Below are positions 1 through 5,893 of a stretch of 5,893 nt of DNA, piece after piece. The stretch is from contig CAISGS010000068.1 in the NCBI GenBank assembly GCA_903884915.1, positions 1 through 5,893 on the forward strand, written 5' to 3'. The notes under the pieces are model-generated. The model searched no databases. It had not been told where the DNA came from and saw only the letters and a list, made by a program, of their open reading frames with translations. The stretch's first letter is position 1. Each line of letters starts with the position of its first letter. The position numbers were made by a program, and so were the translations under genes. The DNA is from an uncultured Caulobacteraceae bacterium. GTDB taxonomy: Bacteria; Pseudomonadota; Alphaproteobacteria; Caulobacterales; Caulobacteraceae.

Positions 1-526
1 CGATCTGTTCACCCACAAAGCCGAGATCGACGATCCGCTCGATATTGCTGTCCGGGTCGCGGCGAGACTTGCGGGCCCGCTCGACGGTGATCAGGCGAGC
101 ATCCTTGCCCGATAGGCCGACGCCGCGCACATCGGCTTCGGTGCCAGCGCGGTTGATCCAATGGACGATCTCTTTGTTGATCGCGCCGGACAGGACCATT
201 TCGGCCACTTCCATCGTCGCCTGATCGGTGACGCGCAGGCCGTCGATGAAGGTCGACTTGACGCCAGCCTTGTCGAGCATGCGGCTGATCTGCGGACCGC
301 CGCCATGGACGATGACCGGGTGGACACCCAGCAGCTTCAACAGCACGGCATCGGCGGCAAACAGCTTGGCGACGCTCTCTTCGCCCATGGCATGGCCGCC
401 ATATTTGATGACCACGGTTTCACGGTCATAGATCTGGATATAGGGCAGCGCCTCAGCCAGCGTCTTGGCCGTGGCCCAGCCGCTTTCTTCCGGGGCTATC
501 TCTGGGGTCTTGGGAGTATCAGCCAT
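1..526 (-). CDS. argB: Acetylglutamate kinase (NAGK), C-terminal part missing at window edge
   Basis: This enzyme phosphorylates N-acetyl-L-glutamate with ATP, the second step of arginine biosynthesis, in the cytoplasm. The first 175 residues are visible; the family is usually about 260-300 long, so the gene continues beyond base 1. Visible amino acid kinase motifs are the phosphate-binding strand-loop [10 protein letters not shown] (residues 38-47, with Lys41), the glycine-rich substrate loop VHGGGPQ (73-79), DGLRVTD (95-101), the NKEIV segment (117-121) and GLSGKDA (137-143). The ATG at 526 is secure: an in-frame TAG lies immediately upstream, and the next Met (47) sits inside the conserved core. 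About 37 residues precede the core, including a predicted helix [13 protein letters not shown]; in the family such an N-terminal helix is typical of hexameric, arginine-inhibited enzymes, so feedback control is inferred. It lies 82 bases after engB on the same strand. Confidence 0.95.
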   Translation of the reverse strand, partial: MADTPKTPEIAPEESGWATAKTLAEALPYIQIYDRETVVIKYGGHAMGEESVAKLFAADAVLLKLLGVHPVIVHGGGPQISRMLDKAGVKSTFIDGLRVTDQATMEVAEMVLSGAINKEIVHWINRAGTEADVRGVGLSGKDARLITVERARKSRRDPDSNIERIVDLGFVGEQI

Positions 527-556
527 CTAGGGTCCGCCGAATGGAGAGAGCGCGTT

Positions 557-585
557 TCGATAACGAAGACCGGGGCAAATGTCAC
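557..585 (-). promoter_or_regulatory. Possible weak promoter in front of argB
   Basis: Reading the minus strand, GTGACA (580-585) is followed after 17 bases by TATCGA (557-562), about 30 bases before the argB ATG. The -35 match is good (5 of 6) but the -10 is poor (3 of 6). The 82-base gap between engB and argB is the largest in the minus-strand cluster, which makes an extra promoter reasonable. This is inference from spacing and similarity only. Confidence 0.3.
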
Positions 586-608
586 GGTTCTTGGTAAGGG
601 TCTGGCGC

Positions 609-1244
609 TCAAATCAGCGCGCAGACCTCCATGATTTCAGCGCGAAGTTCAGGAATACCGTCACCCTTGGCCGACGAGGTGGCCACAACACGGGGGAAGG
701 CGGCGGGACGCTTGGCAATGCCATTGAGGGTCTTTTCTACGGTCACGGCCAGTTCGTGGGGCTTGATCTTATCGGCCTTGGTCAGGACAATCTGATAGGA
801 GACGGCGGCCAGATCCAGCGCATCCATCGCCTCAGCATCCACGGCCTTAAGGCCATGGCGCGCATCGATCAGCAAAAAGACGCGCTTGAGGTTGGGGCGC
901 CCGCGCAGATAGTCGCGGCCAAGGTTCTGGAACTTGGCGGTCGTGGTCTTGGAGGCCCTTGCAAATCCGTAACCCGGAAGGTCGACCAGCCGCAGTTGCT
1001 CATCCAGCACGAAGAAATTGACCTCGCGCGTCCGGCCCGGCTCGTTCGAGGCGCGGGCCAAGTACTTTTGATTGACCAGACCATTGATCAGCGACGACTT
1101 GCCGACGTTGGAGCGACCGGCAAAGGCCACTTCCGGCAGGTCTGCGGGGGGCAGTTGCGCGATGGCTGCTGCCCCCATCAGGAAGGCGACGGGCTGTGCA
1201 AACAGGACCCGCGCGCTCTCAATCGTCTCGTCGGTAAAGCTCAC
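609..1244 (-). CDS. engB: Ribosome-biogenesis GTPase EngB (YihA/YsxC family)
   Basis: This is a small cytoplasmic GTPase of the TrmE-Era-EngA-EngB class that helps assemble the large ribosomal subunit; in several bacteria it is essential. At 211 residues it has the normal family length and a single G domain. The G motifs are in order: G1 GRSNVGKS (43-50), G2 Thr72 in PGRT, G3 DLPG (88-91) followed by YGFA, G4 TKAD (155-158) and G5 SSAKG (190-194). The DLPGYGFA stretch is characteristic of EngB. The start is a GTG that overlaps the TGA stop of yidC by four bases (GTGA), so translation is probably coupled to yidC; no strong Shine-Dalgarno is seen, only a weak CAGG. The N-terminus ([15 protein letters not shown]) matches the usual beginning of the family, which supports this start. 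It sits in the rpmH-rnpA-yidC-engB unit, where ribosome genes are grouped with the insertase. Confidence 0.96.
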   Translation of the reverse strand: MSFTDETIESARVLFAQPVAFLMGAAAIAQLPPADLPEVAFAGRSNVGKSSLINGLVNQKYLARASNEPGRTREVNFFVLDEQLRLVDLPGYGFARASKTTTAKFQNLGRDYLRGRPNLKRVFLLIDARHGLKAVDAEAMDALDLAAVSYQIVLTKADKIKPHELAVTVEKTLNGIAKRPAAFPRVVATSSAKGDGIPELRAEIMEVCALI

Positions 1245-3040
1245 CCTGGGGCCTGCTGTTTACCGCTCATGCGGGCGATGAAGCTGTCGATCGGATTTTC
1301 GACCTTCAAGCGGTGCATGATGACGTACTGCTGCAGGATGGTCAGGATGTTCTGCCAGAACCAATAGATCACCAGACCGACCGCAAATTGCGACATGGTG
1401 AAGGTGAAGATGATGGGGAACAGCTGGAAGATCTGCTGCTGGACAGGATCGGGCGCGGGTGGGTTCATGGCCTGCGACAGCCACATGGACAGACCATAGA
1501 TCAGCGGCCAGACGCCAATATGCAACGGCCCGCTGAGGAAGGCTCCGATCAGGGGCACGACCGACGGATCCCAAGGGATGAGCCCGAACAGATTCATAAA
1601 GGTCGTCGGGTCGCGGGAGGACAGGTCGTGAACCCAGCCAAAGAACGGCGCATGGCGCATCTCTATGGTCACCGACAGCACCTTGAACAGGGCATAGAAG
1701 ACCGGAATCTGCGCCAGCATGGGCAGGCAGCCCATCAAGGGATTGATCTTCTCGCGTTGATAGAGGGCCATGGTCTCCTGTTGGAGCTTCTGGGGGTCCT
1801 TTTCGTACTTCTTTTTGATCTCCTCCATTTGCGGCGCGACCTTGCGCATCATGCTCATAGATTCGTAGCTCTTATTGGCCAACGGGAAGAATAGCAGTTT
1901 GACCACGATCGTCAGGAGCAGGATCGCCACGCCGACATTGCCAACCTGGTGATAGAAGAACTCCAGAACCGTGAAGATCGGGCGGGTGAAGAACCAGAAA
2001 TTGCCCCAGTCGACGGCTTGGTCAAAGCGCACAATACCGAGCGACTTTTGATAGTCCTGCAACATCGGCACGATCTTGGCACCGGCGAACAGGTGCTGGG
2101 TTTCGGAAACGGCGGTGCCGGGCGCGATCTTGTGAACCGGACCCACGAAATTGGCTTCATAGACATCGGCGAGGCCGGTTTGAACGACGCGGAACTGGCT
2201 CTTATTGGCCTCGTTCTGGGCCGGGATCAGGGCGGCCAGCCAATATTTGTCGGTGATGCCCATCCAGCCGCCGGTCGAGGAGGCCTCTGAGCCGCCGTCC
2301 TTTTTCCAGGCCTTATATTTAAGGGTGGTCAGCTTGCCATCCACGACCCCGACGGCACCCTCATGCACGACTGCGCTAGAGGCGTGATCGGTGGGAATGC
2401 CTTGGCGCTGAACCGAGCCATAGGCCGCAAGTTGGATCGGCATGGCGCTGGCATTGGCGACGCTATCGGTGACCGTGAACATGAAGCGGTCATCGATGCT
2501 GATCTTACGGCTAAAGGTCAGGCCCGTGGTGCTGACATAGGTCAGGGTGACCGGCGTTGCGGGGGTCAGCTTGGCACCGGGTGCTGCCGTCCAGAGCGTA
2601 TCGGCATTGGGCAGGTCGGCGACATTGGCCCCGGCCCATCCAAATTCCGCGAAATAGGCGTTCTGGGCCCCTTCAGGCCGGAACAGTTCGACCAGCGGGC
2701 TGTCCTTCTCGATGGTCTGGCGATAGCCCTTCAGGAACAGGTCGTCGATCCGCGCGCCCTTCAGGGCCAGCGAGCCGGTCAGGCCGGGGCTGTCGATGGC
2801 GATGCGCGGGCTGGCGGCGGCGGCTTCAGCGCGCGGCACATAGGTCTCTCTGACCTGACCATTGGGCAGGATCGGAACGCCAGCCTTGATGGCGGTCGCC
2901 TGGGCTACAGCTACCGCTTGGGCCCGGTCGAGCTGACGGCGCTTGGCGGCGGGGTCGAGCACGAAGATCTGATAGAGGACCAGAATGGCGACGGCGCAGA
3001 CGATGAAGATGATCGTATTGCGGCTGGACTCATTTTTCAT
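1241..3040 (-). CDS. yidC: Membrane protein insertase YidC (Oxa1/Alb3 family)
   Basis: YidC inserts and folds inner-membrane proteins, alone or with the Sec translocon. The 599-residue product has the layout of the Gram-negative form: TM1 (about 9-28), an Ala/Gln-rich linker (31-55), a large periplasmic P1 domain (about 75-340), then the conserved insertase core. The core has TM2 (363-388), a cytoplasmic helical hairpin rich in Lys/Glu (395-432), TM3 ([20 protein letters not shown], 433-452), an amphipathic periplasmic stretch (461-485), TM4 (about 493-520) and TM5 (about 545-575). By alignment in memory, the groove arginine of E. coli YidC (Arg366) corresponds to Lys381 here, keeping the positive charge. 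The C-tail (576-599) is short and only mildly basic. The ATG at 3040 lies 9 bases after the rnpA stop and has no visible Shine-Dalgarno, which suggests coupling to rnpA. Its TGA overlaps the engB start. yidD is not present next to it. Confidence 0.98.
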   Translation of the reverse strand: MKNESSRNTIIFIVCAVAILVLYQIFVLDPAAKRRQLDRAQAVAVAQATAIKAGVPILPNGQVRETYVPRAEAAAASPRIAIDSPGLTGSLALKGARIDDLFLKGYRQTIEKDSPLVELFRPEGAQNAYFAEFGWAGANVADLPNADTLWTAAPGAKLTPATPVTLTYVSTTGLTFSRKISIDDRFMFTVTDSVANASAMPIQLAAYGSVQRQGIPTDHASSAVVHEGAVGVVDGKLTTLKYKAWKKDGGSEASSTGGWMGITDKYWLAALIPAQNEANKSQFRVVQTGLADVYEANFVGPVHKIAPGTAVSETQHLFAGAKIVPMLQDYQKSLGIVRFDQAVDWGNFWFFTRPIFTVLEFFYHQVGNVGVAILLLTIVVKLLFFPLANKSYESMSMMRKVAPQMEEIKKKYEKDPQKLQQETMALYQREKINPLMGCLPMLAQIPVFYALFKVLSVTIEMRHAPFFGWVHDLSSRDPTTFMNLFGLIPWDPSVVPLIGAFLSGPLHIGVWPLIYGLSMWLSQAMNPPAPDPVQQQIFQLFPIIFTFTMSQFAVGLVIYWFWQNILTILQQYVIMHRLKVENPIDSFIARMSGKQQAPG

Positions 3041-3049
3041 GGGAGACTG

Positions 3050-3490
3050 TTACCGGGAGGAGGCGGCCGACGGGCGATCGCCGTTGGAACCAGATGGGGC
3101 GGAAAGGCTAATTAGCGCGGTTTTAACATCGTCAAGCAAGCGAGCCCAAGGACGGGTGATAGTCCCACCTCTGGCGACAAAGACATAGTCGAAACCGGGG
3201 CGTCCGTGCAGGGGGAGAATCTGTCTTGCAGCCTCTCTAAGGCGTCTTTTTGCGCGATTTCGCTCTACGGCCCCGCCAATCTTGCGCGTGGCGGTAAATC
3301 CGATGCGAATGGCAAGGTCTGGCGCGGCAGTTTCGGGGTCTGTCGGCACCCGCGCCAAAGCCTGAACCACGACCGCCCCCTTGGCGCTCGAACGACCTTT
3401 AGCAGCCGCGAGAAACTCGGGCCGCTTGGTCAGGCGCTTTAGGGTAGGCTGGGAGGCTGCCGCCGTTGGCTCTGAAGGGACTTCGATCAC
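3050..3490 (-). CDS. rnpA: Ribonuclease P protein component
   Basis: This is the protein subunit of RNase P; it binds the RNA subunit and pre-tRNA leaders and supports removal of the tRNA 5' leader. The family signature is clear: GFTATRKIGGAVERNRAKRRLRE (about 64-86), including the basic RNR helix at 76-86, preceded by the LKRLTKRPEFLAAA segment (17-30) that usually opens the protein. At 146 residues it is longer than the common 110-125: there are about 16 extra residues before LKRLTKR and a Ser/Gly-rich tail (130-146). The GTG at 3490 is the only usable start near the 5' end, because an in-frame TGA occurs at 3515-3517 with no start codon between and none lies between the GTG and the conserved part. 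AGAAGGGG, ending nine bases before the GTG, is a fair Shine-Dalgarno. It follows rpmH after 69 bases, the usual bacterial pairing. Confidence 0.95.
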   Translation of the reverse strand: MIEVPSEPTAAASQPTLKRLTKRPEFLAAAKGRSSAKGAVVVQALARVPTDPETAAPDLAIRIGFTATRKIGGAVERNRAKRRLREAARQILPLHGRPGFDYVFVARGGTITRPWARLLDDVKTALISLSAPSGSNGDRPSAASSR

Positions 3491-3559
3491 AAGACCGCAC
3501 CCCTTCTGAGTTGCTCAACGGGTCGGCGAGATGCCGGGATAAAGAGGTCGCTAGACGCC

Positions 3560-3694
3560 TTAGGCCGTGAGGCGCTTACGGCCCTTGGCGCGACGACGCG
3601 CAACAATCTTTTGGCCGTTCTTGGTGGCCATACGCGTGCGGAAGCCGTGACGGCGCGCGCGCACGAGTTGGCTGGGTTGGAATGTCCGCTTCAC
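3560..3694 (-). CDS. rpmH: 50S ribosomal protein L34
   Basis: L34 is a small, very basic structural protein of the large ribosomal subunit. The 44-residue product has the whole family signature: KRTFQPS at 2-8, RRHGFRTRM at 14-22, and the Arg/Lys-rich tail ending KGRKRLTA. The correct start is a GTG at 3694: GTG-AAG-CGG gives the invariant M-K-R-T beginning, and GGAG lies seven bases upstream as a good Shine-Dalgarno. The reading frame is open further upstream to an ATG-like start at 3796, but that extension is not L34-like and would begin upstream of the promoter. It is the first gene of the minus-strand unit, about 57 bases downstream of the expected transcription start, and is followed by rnpA. 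Confidence 0.97.
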   Translation of the reverse strand: MKRTFQPSQLVRARRHGFRTRMATKNGQKIVARRRAKGRKRLTA

Positions 3695-3758
3695 GATTAG
3701 GCTCCAGTCGATAATAGGTCTGTGTCCGCGAGTGTCTCCACCTGCGAATGAGGGGCGG

Positions 3759-3787
3759 TTGATAAGGGGCGAGAGCCGTCCTGTCAA
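3759..3787 (-). promoter_or_regulatory. Sigma-70-type promoter of the rpmH-rnpA-yidC-engB unit
   Basis: On the minus strand a perfect -35 hexamer TTGACA (3782-3787) is separated by exactly 17 bases from TATCAA (3759-3764), a 4 of 6 match to TATAAT. Transcription would start near 3752, leaving a leader of about 57 bases before the rpmH GTG. This is the best promoter-like sequence in the window, in the expected place for a strongly expressed ribosomal protein gene. A GATTC (GANTC) site sits two bases upstream of the -35 element. Confidence 0.75.
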
Positions 3788-3866
3788 CCGATTCAAAAGG
3801 CTGAGGAACGATCTGGGGCCTCAAGAGGGCTAAGGCCTGTTTAGGTCGTCCTTGCGGCCTTGTCTA

Positions 3867-3887
3867 TTGTACCGTTGAGTGGTACAA
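3867..3887. promoter_or_regulatory. Perfect inverted repeat, candidate operator of the HigA-like regulator
   Basis: The arms TTGTACC (3867-3873) and GGTACAA (3881-3887) are exact reverse complements around a 7-base spacer, GTTGAGT. The arm centres are 14 bases apart. The site begins 53 bases before the ATG of the helix-turn-helix gene and covers its likely -35 region. HigA-family proteins commonly bind such palindromes to repress their own promoter. With a loop of seven and no T-run it is unlikely to be a terminator. The operator role is inferred from position and symmetry. Confidence 0.55.
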
Positions 3888-3901
3888 AGGGACTGTAAAA
3901 T
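3875..3901 (+). promoter_or_regulatory. Possible promoter of the higA-like gene
   Basis: TAAAAT (3896-3901) is a reasonable -10 element (5 of 6), and TTGAGT (3875-3880), located in the spacer of the palindrome, is a possible -35, but the spacing is only 15 bases. Transcription would start near 3907-3909, so the message would have a leader of about 12 bases before the ATG at 3920, or be leaderless if the TTG at 3908 were used. A repressor on the palindrome would block this promoter. Confidence 0.4.
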
Positions 3902-3919
3902 CACCTGTTGAAACGAGCC

Positions 3920-4228
3920 ATGCTGACGACCCTACGCAAACCAGCCTCGGTGGCTGAAATCTTGGTGGAAGAGTTTATGGAGCCTTTGGGCCTGACCCAA
4001 ACGGCCCTTGCTCAGGCCATGGGTGTGCCGCGCAAGCACGTTAATGAACTGTGCCGTTCTCGCCGCGTGGTCACAGTTCCAACGGCGCTGATCTTGGCGC
4101 GGGTCTTTGGCAATAGTCCGGAATTTTGGCTCAACACCCAGCGGCGCACAGATCTTTGGCTTGCGCAAAATGATCCGGTCGAGTGCGAACGGGTGGCGCG
4201 GGCCACGCCGCTGTCAACGGCAGCCTGA
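3920..4228 (+). CDS. HigA/YbaQ-family helix-turn-helix protein, solitary (no HigB seen)
   Basis: This is a 102-residue DNA-binding protein of the HigA (VapI) antitoxin family. The XRE-type helix-turn-helix is at about 25-49 (LTQTALAQAMGVPRKHVNEL followed by CRSRR). The family mark comes after it: ALILARVFGNSPEFWLNTQ (56-74) then RTDLW (76-80). The N-terminal KPASVAEILVEEFMEPLG matches the usual PGEIL-EEFLEPLG block, although the PGE is replaced by SVAE. A TTG at 3908 could add four residues; I prefer the ATG at 3920 because the homology begins right there and the expected transcript start is close to 3908. Neither has a strong Shine-Dalgarno. In higBA loci the toxin gene normally lies directly upstream; here that space is only 225 bases to rpmH and holds no HigB-like frame, so the gene is orphan, as with E. 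coli YbaQ. Its likely role is autoregulated transcription control, target unknown. Confidence 0.88.
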   Translation: MLTTLRKPASVAEILVEEFMEPLGLTQTALAQAMGVPRKHVNELCRSRRVVTVPTALILARVFGNSPEFWLNTQRRTDLWLAQNDPVECERVARATPLSTAA

Positions 4229-4244
4229 ACGTCCTATCAGCCGC

Positions 4245-5246
4245 CTAAGGCACAATCACGATTTTGCCGATGACCTTGCGGTTGGCCAACATGTCGAAGG
4301 CTTCGCGCCAGTCCTCTAGGGCATATTCGGCATGGACACGCGGCGTGATGGCTCCGCTGTTGGCCAGGTCCCACACCGCTTGGCTGTTCTCCAAGCCCTT
4401 TTGAGGAAACTGGCGGCCATATTCTCCGGCCCGCACGCCCATGACCGAGAAGCCCTTGATCAGGGGCATATTGACCGAAACATTAGGGATGCGGCCTGAG
4501 GTGAAGCCGATGATCAGCAGGCGGCCATCGAAGTCGATGCAGCGCACGCTCTCATCAAACACATCGCCGCCGACCGGATCATAGATCACATCGGCCCCGG
4601 CGCTGCCCGTGATGGCCTTGACCTGCTCTCGAAAGCCGCCCGTGACATTGAGCACGGCGTCGGGGGCATATTCGGCCATGACCACGGCTAGCTTTTCGTC
4701 TGAGGCCGAGGTGGCAATGACCTTTGCGCCCATAACCTTCGCCAGATCGACGGCCGCGAGGCCGACACCGCCCGCTGCGCCATGGACCAGCACCCATTCA
4801 CCGGGCTCCAGCCTTGCACGGCGGACCAGCGCCACATAGGCGGTCAGATAGGCCACACCATAGGCCGAAGCCTGCGCAAAGCTTAGGGCCGCCGGTTTGG
4901 GTTTGACACTGTCCTTGCCCAGCACGGCATATTCGGCAAAGCCGCCGAGGCGCGATCCGCCAACAACCGCATCGCCAAGGCTTAGGCCCTCGATCCCTTC
5001 GCCTATGGCCACGACCTCTCCGGCCAACTCCATACCGACGCCAAAGGGCAGGGGGGGCTTGAGCTGATATTCGCCTCTGGTCATCAACAGATCGGGGAAG
5101 TTGACCGACGCGGCCTTGACCTTGACCAAGACTTCACCCGCACGGGGACGGGGCACGGGGACCAACTGGACCGCCGCGCCGCCATAGTTGGGCTCAGGCG
5201 ATGAGACCACGAGGGCCCGCATCTGTTCGGGTAGAGATGAACTCAT
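4245..5246 (-). CDS. Zinc-independent NADPH:quinone-oxidoreductase-like dehydrogenase (MDR superfamily)
   Basis: This 333-residue cytoplasmic enzyme of the medium-chain dehydrogenase/reductase superfamily probably uses NADPH to reduce quinones or other electrophilic alkenes; the real substrate is not visible. The GroES-like N-terminal half contains SVNFPDLLMTRGEY (47-60) and PLPFGVGMELAGEV (65-78), typical of quinone oxidoreductases. The Rossmann half has the nucleotide loop HGAAGGVG (155-162), then VIATSASDEK (176-185), where cofactor phosphate selection usually lies. The single Cys (236) means neither the catalytic nor the structural zinc site is present. The ATG at 5246 overlaps the TGA of the upstream hydrolase (ATGA), which supports it; Met9 (MRALVV, at 5222) is a possible shorter start. 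Neither has a good Shine-Dalgarno, so coupling is likely. It converges on the higA-like gene with a 16-base gap. Confidence 0.9.
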   Translation of the reverse strand: MSSSLPEQMRALVVSSPEPNYGGAAVQLVPVPRPRAGEVLVKVKAASVNFPDLLMTRGEYQLKPPLPFGVGMELAGEVVAIGEGIEGLSLGDAVVGGSRLGGFAEYAVLGKDSVKPKPAALSFAQASAYGVAYLTAYVALVRRARLEPGEWVLVHGAAGGVGLAAVDLAKVMGAKVIATSASDEKLAVVMAEYAPDAVLNVTGGFREQVKAITGSAGADVIYDPVGGDVFDESVRCIDFDGRLLIIGFTSGRIPNVSVNMPLIKGFSVMGVRAGEYGRQFPQKGLENSQAVWDLANSGAITPRVHAEYALEDWREAFDMLANRKVIGKIVIVP

Positions 5247-5893
5247 AGGGCAGACGTCTCATGCAGGGCCTTTTGAACCAGCGCTGCGATCTCGCGGCAG
5301 GCGGCGTCAGCGGCAGGTAGGGCGCCGGTAAAGGCGGTAAAGCCATGGGCGAGGCCGTCATAACAGCGATAGGTCACCGAAACCCCCGCCTCGCGCAGGA
5401 CCTTGGCATAGGCCCCGCCTTGATCGACGAGAGGATCAAAGCCTGCTGTGGCGATGACGGCGGGGGCCAGTCCCTCAAAGCTTTCGGCCTTGATTGGCGA
5501 CAGACGCTGATCGGTCGGGTCGGTATCGGCGGCCATATAGTGGGCCATGAACCATTCCATCACGTCGCGTGACAGGGGATAGCTGTCCCCGAACACGGTC
5601 ATGGAGGCGGTCTCGCTGGCCACATCAACGGCGGGATAGATCAAGAGCTGCAGGTCGGGCTGGGCCTCGCCCAAGCGCCGCAACTCATGCGGAATAACGG
5701 CGGCAAAGTTGCCCCCCATACTGTCTCCGCCAATGACAGCGCGATCCGGAGCCGTGCCGAACCGTCCGGCATTGTCGCGGCCCCAGCGATAGGCAGCCAG
5801 CACATCATCCAGACCTGCCGGGAACTTGTGCTCTGGTGCGAGGCGATAATCGACCGACAGCACGGCGGTGCGCACATCCTTGGCGAGGATCGA
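5243..5893 (-). CDS. Alpha/beta hydrolase, HSL (hormone-sensitive lipase) family esterase, N-terminus missing at window edge
   Basis: This is probably a carboxylesterase or lipase acting on short acyl esters. The visible 216 residues run to the window edge in open frame, so the start and the expected HGGG oxyanion-hole motif lie outside. Visible markers (numbered from the edge) are VDYRLAPEHKFPA (14-26), very typical of the alpha/beta hydrolase-3 group; the nucleophile elbow GDSMGG with Ser58 (56-61); the acid Asp153 in GFDPLVD; and the base His183 in GLAHGF. The full catalytic triad is therefore present. An internal GTG at 5875 should not be taken as the start, because it is inside the conserved strand. 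The elbow has Met where most members have Ala (GDSAGG). The last codons overlap the start of the dehydrogenase gene by four bases, so the two are co-translated and may work on related compounds; that link is inference. Confidence 0.9.
   Translation of the reverse strand, partial: SILAKDVRTAVLSVDYRLAPEHKFPAGLDDVLAAYRWGRDNAGRFGTAPDRAVIGGDSMGGNFAAVIPHELRRLGEAQPDLQLLIYPAVDVASETASMTVFGDSYPLSRDVMEWFMAHYMAADTDPTDQRLSPIKAESFEGLAPAVIATAGFDPLVDQGGAYAKVLREAGVSVTYRCYDGLAHGFTAFTGALPAADAACREIAALVQKALHETSAL

Noticed and set aside
161..634. Plus-strand open frame of 157 codons opposite argB
   Set aside because: It lies mostly opposite the conserved argB core and shows no recognisable domain; it is an antisense shadow.
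579..1367. Plus-strand open frame of 262 codons opposite engB
   Set aside because: The opposite strand encodes a complete EngB with all G motifs, and this frame has no family-like motif.
2363..3115. Plus-strand open frame of 250 codons opposite the YidC periplasmic domain
   Set aside because: It is opposite a well-supported yidC, is rich in Gly, Arg and Asp in the way of a GC-rich shadow frame, and has no start context.
3506..3520. Small palindrome GTTGCTCAAC between rpmH and rnpA as an attenuator
   Set aside because: The arms are four bases with a two-base loop, too small to form a stable hairpin.
3759..3767. DnaA-box-like TTATCAACC near rpmH, as part of an origin
   Set aside because: It differs from TTATCCACA at two positions, is single, overlaps the rpmH -10 element, and there is no dnaA gene or AT-rich unwinding region here.
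3560..3796. Longer, 78-residue version of the rpmH reading frame
   Set aside because: The extra 34 residues are not L34-like, the extension would begin upstream of the -35/-10 elements, and a good Shine-Dalgarno precedes the GTG at 3694.
3816..3837. GGCCT / AGGCC inverted repeat as a terminator
   Set aside because: The arms are only five bases with an 11-base loop and no T-run follows on either strand.
5051..5057. Run of seven G in the dehydrogenase gene as a phase-variation tract
   Set aside because: It is short, encodes normal conserved residues (Lys-Pro-Pro-Leu), and the frame is intact; such runs are common in GC-rich genes.

Overview
The window looks like a piece of the core chromosome of an alphaproteobacterium, most probably in the Caulobacterales. 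The DNA is moderately GC-rich. The gene order rpmH, rnpA, yidC, engB, argB and the protein sequences fit that order. The methylation motif GANTC (the CcrM site) is very scarce: I count only five by eye in 5.9 kb. The genus cannot be fixed from the sequence alone.

Left part (1-3787), all on the minus strand: a housekeeping cluster read from right to left. A strong sigma-70-type promoter (TTGACA, 17 nt, TATCAA) at 3759-3787 drives rpmH (ribosomal protein L34), rnpA (RNase P protein), yidC (membrane insertase) and engB (ribosome-assembly GTPase). argB (acetylglutamate kinase) follows and is cut by the left edge. The first four genes combine ribosome building, tRNA 5' processing and membrane protein insertion. 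rnpA, yidC and engB are packed with a 9-base gap and a 4-base overlap. argB stands 82 bases further on and may have its own weak promoter. yidD, which often lies between rnpA and yidC, is absent.

Middle (3695-4228): a 0.2-kb divergent intergenic region, then a small plus-strand gene for a HigA/YbaQ-type helix-turn-helix protein. No HigB toxin gene is beside it. A perfect 7+7 bp inverted repeat (TTGTACC / GGTACAA) lies just upstream of this gene and overlaps its likely promoter, so it is a good candidate autoregulatory operator.

Right part (4245-5893), minus strand: a two-gene unit with a 4-base ATGA overlap. An HSL-type alpha/beta hydrolase (N-terminus beyond the right edge) is followed by a zinc-free NADPH:quinone-oxidoreductase-like dehydrogenase. 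Its 3' end converges on the higA-like gene with only 16 bases between them.

I see no CRISPR array, tRNA, rRNA, insertion sequence, prophage or clearly new multi-gene system. The most interesting point is the solitary HigA-like regulator and its palindrome, placed back to back with the rpmH operon.
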